DNA from: an uncultured Colwellia sp.
GTDB taxonomy: Bacteria > Pseudomonadota > Gammaproteobacteria > Enterobacterales > Alteromonadaceae
NCBI GenBank assembly: GCA_913058245.1
Contig: CAJXQJ010000001.1
Span: 1 to 64,000, forward strand
Direction of reading: 5' to 3'
Length of the DNA stretch: 64,000 nucleotides
Of the stretch, positions 1 through 8,721 are shown one piece after another. The notes under the pieces were generated by a model. That model ran no database searches, was not told the DNA's origin, and worked only from the letters and a program-made list of their open reading frames with translations. The position numbers were made by a program, and so were the translations under genes. The first letter of the stretch is position 1, and every line of letters begins with the position of its first letter.

Positions 1-330
<330 letters not shown>

Positions 331-502
331 ACAACACCCAAGTGGTTTTAAAGATTGTAGGTAAGTTTGACAGAATACTTCACGCACACAGTGAATTGAA
401 TAAGAAATAAAGGTATTTATATCGTCGATAAAAACGTTCATCTATGAACATTATCGACATTAGTGCATCCGTGCACGTTGCTTTCTAAGATTGTACTTTT
501 TT
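331..502 (+). other. 23S-5S internal transcribed spacer with processing hairpin
   Basis: This 172-base spacer between the 23S and 5S genes holds no tRNA that I can see. Positions 424-458 can fold as two stacked stems: GTCGAT/ATCGAC outside and GTTCAT/ATGAAC inside. Such hairpins in rRNA spacers are often RNase III processing sites; that role is inferred here. Confidence 0.7.
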
Positions 503-620
503 TGTCTAGCGACAATAGCGCTGTAGACCCACCTGATCCCATGCCGAACTCAGAAGTGAAATGCAGTAGCGCCGATGGTAGTGTGGGAGGTCCCATGTGA
601 GAGTAGGACATTGCTAGGCT
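503..620 (+). rRNA. 5S ribosomal RNA
   Basis: About 118 bases match 5S rRNA. The start TGTCTAGCGAC pairs with the end TTGCTAGGC to close helix I. The internal stretch CCATGCCGAACTCAGAAGTG and GCGCCGATGGTAGTGTGGGAG are the standard conserved 5S segments. It is the last gene of the rRNA operon and is followed directly by a terminator. Confidence 0.97.
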
Positions 621-628
621 CCTATTAA

Positions 629-660
629 AGAAGCCCGTTACGAAAGTGACGGGCTTCTTG
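629..660 (+). terminator. rRNA operon terminator
   Basis: AAGCCCGTTAC, loop GAAA, GTGACGGGCTT forms an 11-bp stem with one G-T pair just after the 5S gene. The T-tract is interrupted (CTTCTTGCTGTTT), as is common for rRNA terminators. Confidence 0.85.
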
Positions 661-863
661 CTGTTTGGCGTTTAAATTTATACAGCATTAATTTTTCAAA
701 CTGTTAGTCAGACCTATTGCTCTAACCATTGTTATAGATTAAAAATTTATTTTATTAAATACTCTAGTCAATTACATCTCTCAAAAGTACTTTAAAATAT
801 GTTTTCAGCAGCATTTCATTTTCATCAATGTTAAAATCTTAATTATTTGATAAAAGATTTTTT

Positions 864-1796
864 ATGGCGATTAATTGGTTCCCAGGGCATATGCATAAGG
901 CCCAAAAAGAGATTAAAGAAATATTACCGCAGATTGATGTCGTGATAGAGGTATGTGATGCACGTTTACCTTTTAGTAGCGAGAATCCAATGATCACTGA
1001 GATCCGTGGCGACAAGCCCTTAATTAAAATTCTTAATAAATCAGATTTAGCGGATCCTAACATTACGGAGTTATGGTTGAGCTATTTAGAGTCTCAGCAC
1101 AATGTAAAAGCTATTGCTTTAACTACAGAGTCACCATCTGTCGCAAAAACAATTCCTAATTTAATTCGTAAGCTAGCCCCTAATAAAGATGAGGCTGGTA
1201 AACAAATTAACGCTGTTATTATGGGAATTCCTAATGTTGGAAAATCAACTTTATTAAATACTTTGGTGGGTAAAGCAAAAGCAAAAGTTGGGAACGAGCC
1301 AGCGGTAACAAAGGGTCAGCAACGTATTCGTTTAGACGGCGGCTTATATTTATATGACACGCCAGGTATGCTTTGGCCTAAGATAGTCAATGAAAATAGC
1401 GGATATCGCTTAGCTGTAACTAGTGCAGTTAAAGATACGGCCTTTGATCATGAAGAAATTGCCTGTTTTGCTGCAGAATATTTATTGAATGCATATCCTG
1501 AGCGTTTACTGGAACGCTATAAATTGGATGAACTGCCAGAACAAGAGGTTGAGTTAATTGAGGCCATCGGCAAGAAGCGTGGTTGTGTTAGAAGTGGCGG
1601 TAGAATAGACTTTCATAAGGCTTCCGAAATATTAATTAATGAAATAAGGGATAAAACTCTTGGCGGTATCACGTTTGAAACACCAGAAATGGTGATAGAG
1701 GAAGTGAGTCACTTTGCAAAAGTTGAAGCCGATAAAATTGCCGCTAGAGAAGCTAAAAAGCTCGCTCGAGGTAGAGGTCGTCGTAATAAGCGTTAA
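864..1796 (+). CDS. rbgA: Ribosome biogenesis GTPase, RbgA/YlqF type
   Basis: This 310-residue protein has the circularly permuted GTPase order of the YlqF/RbgA family: G4 (NKSD, residues 58-61) precedes G1 (GIPNVGKST, 121-129) and G3 (DTPG, 165-168). The N-terminus WFPGHMHKA is the family hallmark. Family members act in the cytosol in late maturation of the 50S subunit. The C-terminus is a basic tail (ARGRGRRNKR) suited to rRNA contact. It lies just after an rRNA operon, but a terminator separates them, so the link is positional only. The HIT gene follows 22 bases downstream and is probably co-transcribed. Family assignment is firm; the exact role in this organism is inferred. Confidence 0.92.
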   Translation: MAINWFPGHMHKAQKEIKEILPQIDVVIEVCDARLPFSSENPMITEIRGDKPLIKILNKSDLADPNITELWLSYLESQHNVKAIALTTESPSVAKTIPNLIRKLAPNKDEAGKQINAVIMGIPNVGKSTLLNTLVGKAKAKVGNEPAVTKGQQRIRLDGGLYLYDTPGMLWPKIVNENSGYRLAVTSAVKDTAFDHEEIACFAAEYLLNAYPERLLERYKLDELPEQEVELIEAIGKKRGCVRSGGRIDFHKASEILINEIRDKTLGGITFETPEMVIEEVSHFAKVEADKIAAREAKKLARGRGRRNKR

Positions 1797-1818
1797 TTGA
1801 TAAACTTAAGGGAAGAAG

Positions 1819-2250
1819 ATGAGTAATGAATTTGTTTTGCATCCACAATTGAAAAATGATTGCTTTGTATTAGCCGAGCTTCCACTGTCTCAGCTATTAT
1901 TATGTAACGATAGTGCCTTTCCTTGGTTTATATTAGTGCCGAGAGTTGAAGGTATTGAGGATATTTATCAATTAGATTGGCAGCAACAACAACAGCTTTT
2001 AAATGAATCGAGTATGTTGAGTGAAGTACTGATGCAAGAGTTTAAAGGCGATAAAATGAATGTAGCAGCATTAGGAAATGTAGTACCACAATTACATTTA
2101 CATCATATTGTTCGTTATAAAACCGATCCTTGTTGGCCAAAGCCTATTTGGGGGCAACAAGAGCTGACACCTTATTCAGATGAAGAATTAACTGCTTTAA
2201 AAGCACGTTTACTGCCCCAAATAGACGCAATCTTAAATAATCAAAATTAG
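1819..2250 (+). CDS. HIT-domain protein (nucleotide hydrolase/transferase family)
   Basis: This 143-residue protein carries a histidine-triad motif QLHLHHIV (His93, His95, His96) in the C-terminal half, as in single-domain HIT proteins that hydrolyse or transfer nucleotidyl groups. The substrate cannot be told. It starts at an ATG 9 bases after GGAAGAAG and is probably in an operon with the upstream GTPase. It is convergent with the methionine gamma-lyase gene, with a shared hairpin between them. Confidence 0.82.
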   Translation: MSNEFVLHPQLKNDCFVLAELPLSQLLLCNDSAFPWFILVPRVEGIEDIYQLDWQQQQQLLNESSMLSEVLMQEFKGDKMNVAALGNVVPQLHLHHIVRYKTDPCWPKPIWGQQELTPYSDEELTALKARLLPQIDAILNNQN

Positions 2251-2269
2251 TCGTATATTTCCATCAAAC

Positions 2270-2300
2270 AGCCCATTAAAATTTAAGTAATGGGCTATCT
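2270..2300. terminator. Bidirectional terminator between HIT gene and methionine gamma-lyase
   Basis: AGCCCATTA (2270-2278) and TAATGGGCT (2288-2296) form a 9-bp stem in the short gap between two convergent genes. A modest T-rich stretch follows on the + strand (ATCTTTA). Confidence 0.7.
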
Positions 2301-2322
2301 TTAGAGTTTAGGCTAATAGTAA

Positions 2323-3534
2323 CTAAGCTACATTCCTATCGATATTTGCTGGTTTAATTAATGATAGTGACTGTTCTAAATCTGTTATTAAGTCATCAAC
2401 ATTTTCAAGGCCAACAGATATTCTAATTAAGCTGTCGCTAATGCCAGCTGCTAATCGCTCTTCTTGTGTATACGGTGAATGAGTCATTGACGCAGGGTGC
2501 TGAATAAGTGATTCCGCATCACCTAAACTCACTGCAATAGAGAATAGCTTCATACGATTTATGAAGTCACTACCACCAGTAAGATCACTTTCAATTTCAA
2601 AGGCAATAACGCCTCCCGCAGCTTTCATTTGCTCACCAACAAACCTGTTACCTGAATGACTCTTCAATCCAGGATAGTAAACATGTGAAACTTTTTGATG
2701 ATTTTCTAGAAACTCTGCTAATTTTTGTGCATTACTACAATGACGCTCCATACGTATAGGTAACGTTTTAAGGCCTCGCATAATCAGCCAAGCATCATGT
2801 GGACTGATTGTTGCGCCAATGTCTTTCAGTACGGTCATTTTAATATTCATGATCATTTCGCTACTGCCGCAAATTATGCCTGCGACAACATCACCATGAC
2901 CATTAAGGTACTTAGTTGCACTATGTACCACAATGTCGATACCGTATTTTTTCGGTTGCTGTAAAACCGGTGTGAGAAAGGTGTTATCAACAATTGAAAT
3001 GATATTGTGTTGTTGAGCAATTTTGCCAATCGCAGCCAGGTCGTAAACTTCCAAATTTGGGTTTACCGGAGTTTCTAAAAATATTACTTTAGTATTTGGT
3101 TTTATCGCAGCTGTAATTTCGTCTGGATTAGCCATATCAACGAAGCTAACCTCAATACCCCAGCGAGTTAGTTGGTGATTCATTAATGCAAATGAACAGC
3201 CATAGACAGCTTTAGAAGAAATTAAATGATCACCGCAAGATAAATTTGCGAGCAATGCTCCAGAAACCGCGCCCATTCCTGTAGCCGTTGCCGCAGCATC
3301 TTCCATACCTTCCATCGCAGCAACACGCATTTCCAATTGTCGGGTTGTCGGGTTTCCTAGACGACTATATATGTAGCCGTCAGCTTCTCCTGCAAATCTA
3401 TCCGCACCTTGTTGTGCATCATCAAAGATAAATGTTGAAGTTTGGTATAACGGCGTTGCTAATGAACCAAATTGTTCATCATTAATACGACCAGAGTGAA
3501 TTGCTTGGGTTTCTATATGCTTGCTGTCAGACAT
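2323..3534 (-). CDS. megL: Methionine gamma-lyase (PLP-dependent)
   Basis: This 403-residue protein belongs to the Cys/Met metabolism PLP family. PLP would bind Lys208 in SATKYLNGHGD. Several positions match the special residues of Pseudomonas putida methionine gamma-lyase at a constant offset of three: Tyr111 and Cys113 (in VYGCSF) for Tyr114 and Cys116, Lys208 for Lys211, and Lys237-Asp238 for Lys240-Asp241. This favours methionine gamma-lyase (methionine to methanethiol, ammonia and 2-oxobutyrate) over O-succinylhomoserine sulfhydrylase or cystathionine gamma-synthase. AAGGA sits ahead of the ATG. It is divergent from a TyrR-type regulator across a 332-base region rich in TyrR-box-like palindromes, which suggests control by that regulator. 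Confidence 0.88.
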   Translation of the reverse strand: MSDSKHIETQAIHSGRINDEQFGSLATPLYQTSTFIFDDAQQGADRFAGEADGYIYSRLGNPTTRQLEMRVAAMEGMEDAAATATGMGAVSGALLANLSCGDHLISSKAVYGCSFALMNHQLTRWGIEVSFVDMANPDEITAAIKPNTKVIFLETPVNPNLEVYDLAAIGKIAQQHNIISIVDNTFLTPVLQQPKKYGIDIVVHSATKYLNGHGDVVAGIICGSSEMIMNIKMTVLKDIGATISPHDAWLIMRGLKTLPIRMERHCSNAQKLAEFLENHQKVSHVYYPGLKSHSGNRFVGEQMKAAGGVIAFEIESDLTGGSDFINRMKLFSIAVSLGDAESLIQHPASMTHSPYTQEERLAAGISDSLIRISVGLENVDDLITDLEQSLSLIKPANIDRNVA

Positions 3535-3678
3535 AATTTTCCTTCATCTTTTTGACATTGTAATTATTGTGGGTCAAAACATAATTTAGTTGATTTTCAG
3601 TATTATTTACTCTTTTGCAATAATTTTGCCAAATGGTAAAGTCTATATAATACAAAGGTTTACTGGTTTGATTTTAAT

Positions 3679-3726
3679 TGCTGTAGAATTTTTTGTAATA
3701 AATTTATTACAAAAAATTCTACAGCA
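3679..3726. repeat. Perfect 48-bp palindrome with TyrR-box core
   Basis: The two 24-base arms (3679-3702 and 3703-3726) are exact reverse complements with no spacer. Its core is TGTAAT-AAATTT-ATTACA (3694-3711), which fits TyrR-box spacing. It could act as an operator, a cruciform-forming site or, as RNA, a very strong hairpin. The flanking bases do not pair. Confidence 0.95.
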
Positions 3727-3822
3727 TTTTTATTTAGTGATATTTTTTGAATTTAGTAAGATAAAAGCACGCTTATAGTGAGGCAAATCAGTACAGTTAT
3801 TGTTGTAATAATTTAGGTACAA

Positions 3823-3840
3823 TGTAATATAATTATTACA
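3823..3840. promoter_or_regulatory. TyrR-box-like operator in front of tyrR
   Basis: TGTAAT-ATAATT-ATTACA matches the 6-6-6 layout of E. coli TyrR boxes, including the G and C fourteen bases apart. It ends 26 bases before the regulator's start codon, a good place for autorepression. A weaker site (TGTAAT-AATTTA-GGTACA, 3804-3821) lies just upstream. Confidence 0.65.
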
Positions 3841-3866
3841 TATATTGTTTTGTTTAGAGATTAATA

Positions 3867-5411
3867 ATGCGTATTGAAATTTCGTCAGAGGATAGGTTGG
3901 GTATTAGCCAAGAAATACTGACAGTATTGGTTGCACTTAACGTTGATATCAAAGCGATGGAAGTAGCATCTCAGCGAATTTTTGCTCACTTGGGTGATAA
4001 TAAAGTTACTTTTACCCACATTGAAGCAGCACTAACGACAATTTCCGGAGTTAATAGCTGCAAAGTAGTGGATTTTCTGCCTGCTGAAAGCCGTGAACGT
4101 CATTTAAAAGCACTACTGAATCGCTTACCCGATGCAATTATTGATATTGATGAAAAAGGCTGTGTAATAGCACTCAATAAATCTGGAGAAAATCTACTAA
4201 GACAACAATATAAATTCAATAGTACTACAAAGCTAGAAGGGCGCGAGATAACCGAATTATTGGAGCTTGAAGCTGAGCTACCATTACTTGATCGAGTTAG
4301 TTCTCAAAGTATTGAAATTGCAGGGCAAAGCTATATTGCGGAAATCACTCCGATAACTGAGCAAGATAATAGTTCTGGTGCTGTGATTTCAATAAAGTCA
4401 ATAAGTCAGCTTGGTAGGCAAATAGCAATTTTACAAACTCGTGAAGAACATGCAATAGATCATATTATTGGCAGCTCTGCCGGGATCCAAATGCTTAAAG
4501 AGCAAACAAGCCGATTTGCAGAGTTAGATTTACCAGTATTAATTAGTGGTGAAACTGGCACTGGTAAAGAGCTTATTGCTCGCGCGTTACACAATGCTAG
4601 TCATCGTAAAAAAGCACCGTTTCTTGCTGTTAATTGCGCTGCATTGCCTGAGCATTTGTTAGAGAGTGAGTTATTTGGTTATGCGACCGGAGCCTTCACG
4701 GGAGCGCAAAAGGGTGGGAAACCAGGGTTATTTGAATTAGCAGAAGGTGGTACCGTATTCTTAGATGAAATTGCTGAAATGTCACCCTATTTACAAGCTA
4801 AGTTATTGAGGTTTTTGCAAGACTTTACTTATCGTAGATTGGGAGGAACGAAAGAGTTAAATGCCAATGTAAGAATTGTTAGCGCAACTCACCAAAACTT
4901 ACTGAATATGATTGCAACACAACAGTTTAGAGAAGATTTATTTTATCGTCTTAATGTACTTAATTTAACGTCACCACCATTGCGAGATCGTGCTGAAGAT
5001 ATTAACTTGCTAGTTAATCATTTTGTTATCATGGCTGCTGATCAAATGAACCAGAGAAGACCTAATATAGAAGCCGGGGCGATGCAATTACTGAGCTCTT
5101 ATATTTGGCCGGGTAATATTCGAGAGCTACAAAATGTTCTATTTCGAGCCGTTGCGCTCAGTGAAAATGGCGACATCACCTCTAAAGGTATAACTGTAGC
5201 GCTTGCCCAGTTTAAACAGATTGAAGATGATAGTGATATTATTGACGGGAACGAAGTTGAAGATTGGGCCAGTGCGCAAGCACAGTTTGAAAAAAAGTTA
5301 ATTTCTGATTTGTACTCTCATTATCCGACAACCAGAAAACTTGCAGAACGTTTAAAAGTATCACATAACAAAATTGCGATGAAATTAAGACAGTTTGAGC
5401 TTAAGTTGTAA
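3867..5411 (+). CDS. tyrR: TyrR-family transcriptional regulator (ACT-PAS-AAA+-HTH)
   Basis: At 514 residues it is close to E. coli TyrR (513) and aligns along its length. It has an N-terminal ACT-like domain (MRIEISSEDRLGISQEIL, residues 1-75), a PAS segment (about 80-180), a sigma-54-type AAA+ domain with Walker A GETGTGKE (228-235) and Walker B VFLDE (297-301), and a C-terminal HTH (TRKLAERLKVSHNKIAMKLRQF). Unlike E. coli TyrR, it keeps an intact GAFTGA loop (275-280), the part that touches sigma-54 RNA polymerase. It may therefore also activate sigma-54 promoters, as PhhR and GcsR do in Pseudomonas. It is divergent from methionine gamma-lyase. Aromatic or other amino-acid effectors are likely but not provable here. 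Confidence 0.88.
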   Translation: MRIEISSEDRLGISQEILTVLVALNVDIKAMEVASQRIFAHLGDNKVTFTHIEAALTTISGVNSCKVVDFLPAESRERHLKALLNRLPDAIIDIDEKGCVIALNKSGENLLRQQYKFNSTTKLEGREITELLELEAELPLLDRVSSQSIEIAGQSYIAEITPITEQDNSSGAVISIKSISQLGRQIAILQTREEHAIDHIIGSSAGIQMLKEQTSRFAELDLPVLISGETGTGKELIARALHNASHRKKAPFLAVNCAALPEHLLESELFGYATGAFTGAQKGGKPGLFELAEGGTVFLDEIAEMSPYLQAKLLRFLQDFTYRRLGGTKELNANVRIVSATHQNLLNMIATQQFREDLFYRLNVLNLTSPPLRDRAEDINLLVNHFVIMAADQMNQRRPNIEAGAMQLLSSYIWPGNIRELQNVLFRAVALSENGDITSKGITVALAQFKQIEDDSDIIDGNEVEDWASAQAQFEKKLISDLYSHYPTTRKLAERLKVSHNKIAMKLRQFELKL

Positions 5412-5451
5412 TGTATAACTGTGTTAGCGCAAACTGCCCCTTAAATTGACA

Positions 5452-6240
5452 TTAATCTTCTAAAATTTTATAGAGGATTTTTTTTACATTTTGAGGCTCA
5501 AATGGTTTATCACACATTGCGGTAACGCCTTCAGTAAGAATGTTTGATAAATGCGTGTCATTGCTTTCACTCGTTACCATTAATATTGGTAAATGTGATT
5601 GCTCACTTTCGTTACGAATATAACGAGTGAGCTCTCTGCCATCGACTTCAGGCATGTTGTAATCTGTTACGACTAAGTCGAACATGTTATTTTTTAATAA
5701 AGTTATTGCTTCACTGCCGTCAGCAGCTTCTGAAATTTTTGACAAGCCTAAGTTATTCAATACACGCTTAATATGGTTACGTGCTAGCTTACTATCGTCA
5801 ACTAATAGCACTCTAACTTCGTGCACATCAAAGTATTCAAGCTCTAATTCGTCTGTAGAAAGTAAATCAATTGTGGTGTTTATCGCAGTGGCGAGATGAT
5901 CTGGAGTAAACGGCTTTGGCAATAATGCAATAACTCCTGATTGTTTAAACTCTTCAAGTGTTGCACGACGATGCTCACTGGTCACTAACATAAATGGCGT
6001 GTCAGAAATTTCAGAGTTTTGCCTCACTTTATGAAGCAACTCAAGTGCGGTGCCGTCTTCATAATACATTGCACTGGTAATCAAATCGCGATGATGCTTT
6101 TCAACACTGGCATAAGCTTCATTAATAGTTTTTGCTTCTGATACCTGTGTTACACCTTGTTGCTTTAGTTCTTTAATGATAATTTTTCGTTGTAAATCTG
6201 AAGGCTCAGCAACAAGTAGCGATAATTCACTTGGATTCAT
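5452..6240 (-). CDS. Tandem receiver-domain response regulator; first receiver degenerate
   Basis: This 262-residue protein is two CheY-like receiver domains with no output domain. The C-terminal receiver is complete: acidic pair Asp148-Asp149, phospho-acceptor Asp193 (VTDYNMPEVDG), Thr223 and Lys245. In the N-terminal receiver the phospho-acceptor position aligns with Ala57 (DLITSAMYYEDG), while the Thr/Ser (87-88) and Lys109 are kept, so it is a pseudo-receiver. I chose the ATG at 6240; an in-frame TTG four codons upstream (6252) has its purine-rich stretch too close to it. It probably signals by protein-protein contact. No kinase gene lies next to it. Confidence 0.85.
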   Translation of the reverse strand: MNPSELSLLVAEPSDLQRKIIIKELKQQGVTQVSEAKTINEAYASVEKHHRDLITSAMYYEDGTALELLHKVRQNSEISDTPFMLVTSEHRRATLEEFKQSGVIALLPKPFTPDHLATAINTTIDLLSTDELELEYFDVHEVRVLLVDDSKLARNHIKRVLNNLGLSKISEAADGSEAITLLKNNMFDLVVTDYNMPEVDGRELTRYIRNESEQSHLPILMVTSESNDTHLSNILTEGVTAMCDKPFEPQNVKKILYKILED

Positions 6241-6278
6241 AGTAATTCTCAATACCTTAATGAATGGGAAATTTGGCC

Positions 6279-6674
6279 TTAACCTCCAATAAACTTAACT
6301 TTAAAGCCGTTTTTCTCAAGCACGGCTTTAATCTCATCTCGTTTGTCGCCTTGTATTTCGATAGTTTCTCCGACGACACTACCACCACTTCCACAAGTTT
6401 TCTTTAGTTTCTTAGCAAGATCTTTCAGTGCTTTTTCATCTAAGCCTAAGCCCGTGATAGTAACAACACCTTTACCTTTTCTGCCTTTAGTTTCACGGCG
6501 AACTTTCGCGAAACCGTCTGATGCAGTTACCGTTTTTGTTGTCGTTTGTTTAATTCTTCCTTGAGAGGTTGAATAAACAAGCGAGTCGTCACTAACTGCT
6601 GCGTTATCATCTTTTTCAATAGTTTTGCCAAAGGCACTGGCGAGATCGCTTAAATTAGAAAATGTTTTTGTCAT
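6279..6674 (-). CDS. yciH: YciH / SUI1-family translation factor
   Basis: This 131-residue protein has a C-terminal SUI1/eIF1-like domain (from about residue 60: KGRKGKGVVTITGLGL...LKKTCGSGGSV...EIQGDKR...FIGG), typical of bacterial YciH. Bacterial YciH binds the 30S subunit and influences initiation fidelity. The N-terminal 55 residues are low-complexity and Thr/Ser/Asp rich. It lies 38 bases upstream of the tandem receiver gene on the same strand, so they may share a transcript. Confidence 0.88.
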   Translation of the reverse strand: MTKTFSNLSDLASAFGKTIEKDDNAAVSDDSLVYSTSQGRIKQTTTKTVTASDGFAKVRRETKGRKGKGVVTITGLGLDEKALKDLAKKLKKTCGSGGSVVGETIEIQGDKRDEIKAVLEKNGFKVKFIGG

Positions 6675-6700
6675 GTTGATTACTGTATTTCAGATAAAAT

Positions 6701-6726
6701 AAAACCACTACAAGAGTGGTTTTATT
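6701..6726 (-). terminator. Terminator of the etfBA operon
   Basis: AAAACCACT (6701-6709) and AGTGGTTTT (6715-6723) form a stem downstream of etfA. Read on the minus strand, it is followed by a T-rich run (TTTTATTTTATC). Confidence 0.8.
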
Positions 6727-6756
6727 ATACATGATTTTTACGGTGAGGATATTTGC

Positions 6757-7683
6757 TTAAAGCTTACTTTCTAGCTCAGGCAATGCATCGAATAAATCCG
6801 CAACTAAACCGTAGTCAGCTACTTGGAAAATTGGCGCTTCGGCATCTTTGTTGATAGCAACAATGATTTTAGAATCTTTCATACCAGCTAAATGTTGAAT
6901 CGCACCTGAAATACCTACAGCAATGTACAAATCTGGCGCAACAATTTTACCAGTTTGACCAACTTGCATATCATTAGGTACAAAACCAGCATCAACAGCA
7001 GCACGTGACGCGCCTATTGCAGCACCTAGCTTGTCTGCGATACCTTCAAGAAGTTTGAAGTTGTCGCCATTTTGCATGCCGCGGCCACCTGAAATTACAA
7101 CACCTGCAGCGCCAAGGTCTGGTCTTTCAGACTCTGATAACTCATCGCTTACATGGCTAGAAGTACCAGCATCAGTTACTTTATCTAGCGCTACAACTTC
7201 TGCATTGCCGTCAGTTGCTACAGCATCAAAGCCGGTAGGGCGTACTGTAATAACTTTTTTACTATCTAAACTTTGCACAGTTGCAATTGCATTACCTGCA
7301 TAAATTGGACGAACAAAAGTGTCACTGCTTTCTACCGCAATAATGTCAGAAATTTGTGCAACATCTAATAACGCAGCAACACGTGGCATAAAGTTTTTGC
7401 CGGTAGTTAACGCTGTCGCAACAATATGATCGTAGTCTGCTGCAAGCTCTGTTACTAATAGTGAAACATTTTCCGCTAACTGATGTTCATAAGCTGCATT
7501 ATCAGCAACTAATACTTTGGTTACACCGTTAACTTTACTGGCGGCATCAACAACTGCTTGACAGTTATGGCCAGCAACCAATAGATGGATATCTCCACCC
7601 ATTGCTTGAGCTGCGGCAACTGTTTTTAAGGTATCAGCTTTTAATTGGCTATTATCGTGTTCGGCAAATACTAATACGCTCAT
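6757..7683 (-). CDS. etfA: Electron transfer flavoprotein, alpha subunit
   Basis: This 308-residue protein is full length for EtfA. The C-terminal FAD domain has the family pattern [19 protein letters not shown] (about residues 242-260), followed by NKDAEAPIF and YGLVADLF. It forms a heterodimer with EtfB that takes electrons from acyl-CoA dehydrogenases and hands them to ETF-quinone oxidoreductase. Its ATG overlaps the etfB stop codon by four bases (ATGA), indicating translational coupling. Confidence 0.95.
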   Translation of the reverse strand: MSVLVFAEHDNSQLKADTLKTVAAAQAMGGDIHLLVAGHNCQAVVDAASKVNGVTKVLVADNAAYEHQLAENVSLLVTELAADYDHIVATALTTGKNFMPRVAALLDVAQISDIIAVESSDTFVRPIYAGNAIATVQSLDSKKVITVRPTGFDAVATDGNAEVVALDKVTDAGTSSHVSDELSESERPDLGAAGVVISGGRGMQNGDNFKLLEGIADKLGAAIGASRAAVDAGFVPNDMQVGQTGKIVAPDLYIAVGISGAIQHLAGMKDSKIIVAINKDAEAPIFQVADYGLVADLFDALPELESKL

Positions 7684-8432
7684 GAGATCACCTTCGCTTC
7701 ATTTTTTAATTTTTCTACTAATTCATCAATACTTTCAACAACAATACCTGCTTGACGCTCTGCTGGTGGTGTTACTTTAAGTAGCGTAGTGCGTGCTGCT
7801 AAATCAATACCGAAGTCAGCTGCTGGTTTTACGGCTAGTGGTTTACGCTTTGCTTTCATAATATTAGGTAATGAAGCATAACGAGGCTCATTCAAGCGTA
7901 AGTCAGTAGTAACAATAGCAGGCAAGTTTAGTGCAACTGTTTGTAAGCCACCGTCAACTTCACGTGTTACGTTTACTTTCTCGCCATCAATATTAACTGC
8001 TGAAGCGAATGTGCCTTGCGCCATACCAGTAAGCGCAGCAAGCATTTGGCCTGTTTGGTTATTGTCGCTGTCAATTGATTGCTTACCAAGAATGACTAGC
8101 TGTGGCTGTTCTTCTTCAACAACTTTCTGTAATAATTTTGCGACGTGCAATGAATCTAAGTTTTGATCGGTATCGATCTGGATTGCACGATCAGCACCTA
8201 ATGCAAGTGCAGTACGTAGTTGTTCTTGGCATGACTTATCACCAATAGATACGGCGATAACTTCTGTTGCTGTGCCAGCTTCTTTTAATCGAACCGCTTC
8301 TTCTACTGCGATTTCACAAAATGGATTAATTGCCATTTTTACATTAGCAAGATCGACATTCGAGCTGTCTGCTTTAACACGTACTTTTACGTTATAATCA
8401 ATAACGCGTTTGATGGGTACTAATACTTTCAT
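7680..8432 (-). CDS. etfB: Electron transfer flavoprotein, beta subunit
   Basis: This 250-residue protein begins [19 protein letters not shown] and contains the AMP-binding and ETF-beta signature region ([12 protein letters not shown]... [20 protein letters not shown] ... [15 protein letters not shown]). It is first in the etfBA operon, transcribed away from the ETF-QO gene. The shared upstream region carries PsrA-like boxes, consistent with induction during fatty-acid or branched-chain amino-acid oxidation. Confidence 0.95.
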   Translation of the reverse strand: MKVLVPIKRVIDYNVKVRVKADSSNVDLANVKMAINPFCEIAVEEAVRLKEAGTATEVIAVSIGDKSCQEQLRTALALGADRAIQIDTDQNLDSLHVAKLLQKVVEEEQPQLVILGKQSIDSDNNQTGQMLAALTGMAQGTFASAVNIDGEKVNVTREVDGGLQTVALNLPAIVTTDLRLNEPRYASLPNIMKAKRKPLAVKPAADFGIDLAARTTLLKVTPPAERQAGIVVESIDELVEKLKNEAKVIS

Positions 8433-8528
8433 CGTTGCCTCTGAGGGTGCTTGTTGTTGGTAATATTGGCTAAACTAAATGAAATTCAGCTTAGCGCTAT
8501 AATTATGGTTTGAAAGACTACTTGTAGA

Positions 8529-8546
8529 TTACGTTTACGTCAACGT
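8529..8546. promoter_or_regulatory. Possible LiuR-type site (weak)
   Basis: TTACGTTTACGTCAACGT resembles the ACGT-rich motif reported for LiuR, the MerR-family regulator of branched-chain amino-acid catabolism in related bacteria. It lies upstream of etfB. The match is from memory of the motif and is tentative. Confidence 0.3.
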
Positions 8547-8652
8547 CTTCTGTCGATATCGTCAATCAAATTGCGCTTAAACAAATATTATCGGTAAATA
8601 ATGCAATACAGGATAGTATTTACTTCGAAAATATCTATAATGTTGGATGTTA

Positions 8653-8687
8653 TCAAACAGGTGTTTGAAAATCAAACGCATGTTTGA
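8653..8687. promoter_or_regulatory. Two PsrA-like operators
   Basis: TCAAAC-AGGT-GTTTGA (8653-8668) and TCAAAC-GCAT-GTTTGA (8672-8687) are two perfect-arm palindromes 19 bases apart. They match the Pseudomonas PsrA pattern (G/C)AAAC-N2-4-GTTTG(C/G). They end 34 bases before the ETF-QO start. PsrA is a TetR-family fatty-acid-responsive repressor, known to control etf genes in other gammaproteobacteria. Confidence 0.7.
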
Positions 8688-8721
8688 ATTTTTCATAAAG
8701 AATTGAGTGATGGGAGATGTT

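Larger units (their letters stand above)
3535..3866. promoter_or_regulatory. Divergent regulatory region, megL / tyrR
   Basis: This 332-base spacer between two divergent genes holds no convincing gene. It contains at least three sites with the layout of a TyrR box (TGTAAA-N6-TTTACA): 3694-3711, 3804-3821 (weak) and 3823-3840. The first is the core of a perfect 48-bp palindrome. The density of sites suggests autoregulation of the regulator and control of megL. Confidence 0.7.

Noticed and set aside
331-502. tRNA gene in the rRNA spacer
   Set aside because: No cloverleaf or TPsiC-like sequence; only a processing-type hairpin is present.
3590-3778. A 62-codon + strand ORF in the megL-tyrR spacer
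   Set aside because: It runs straight through the perfect palindrome and has no ribosome binding site; it is regulatory DNA read as protein.
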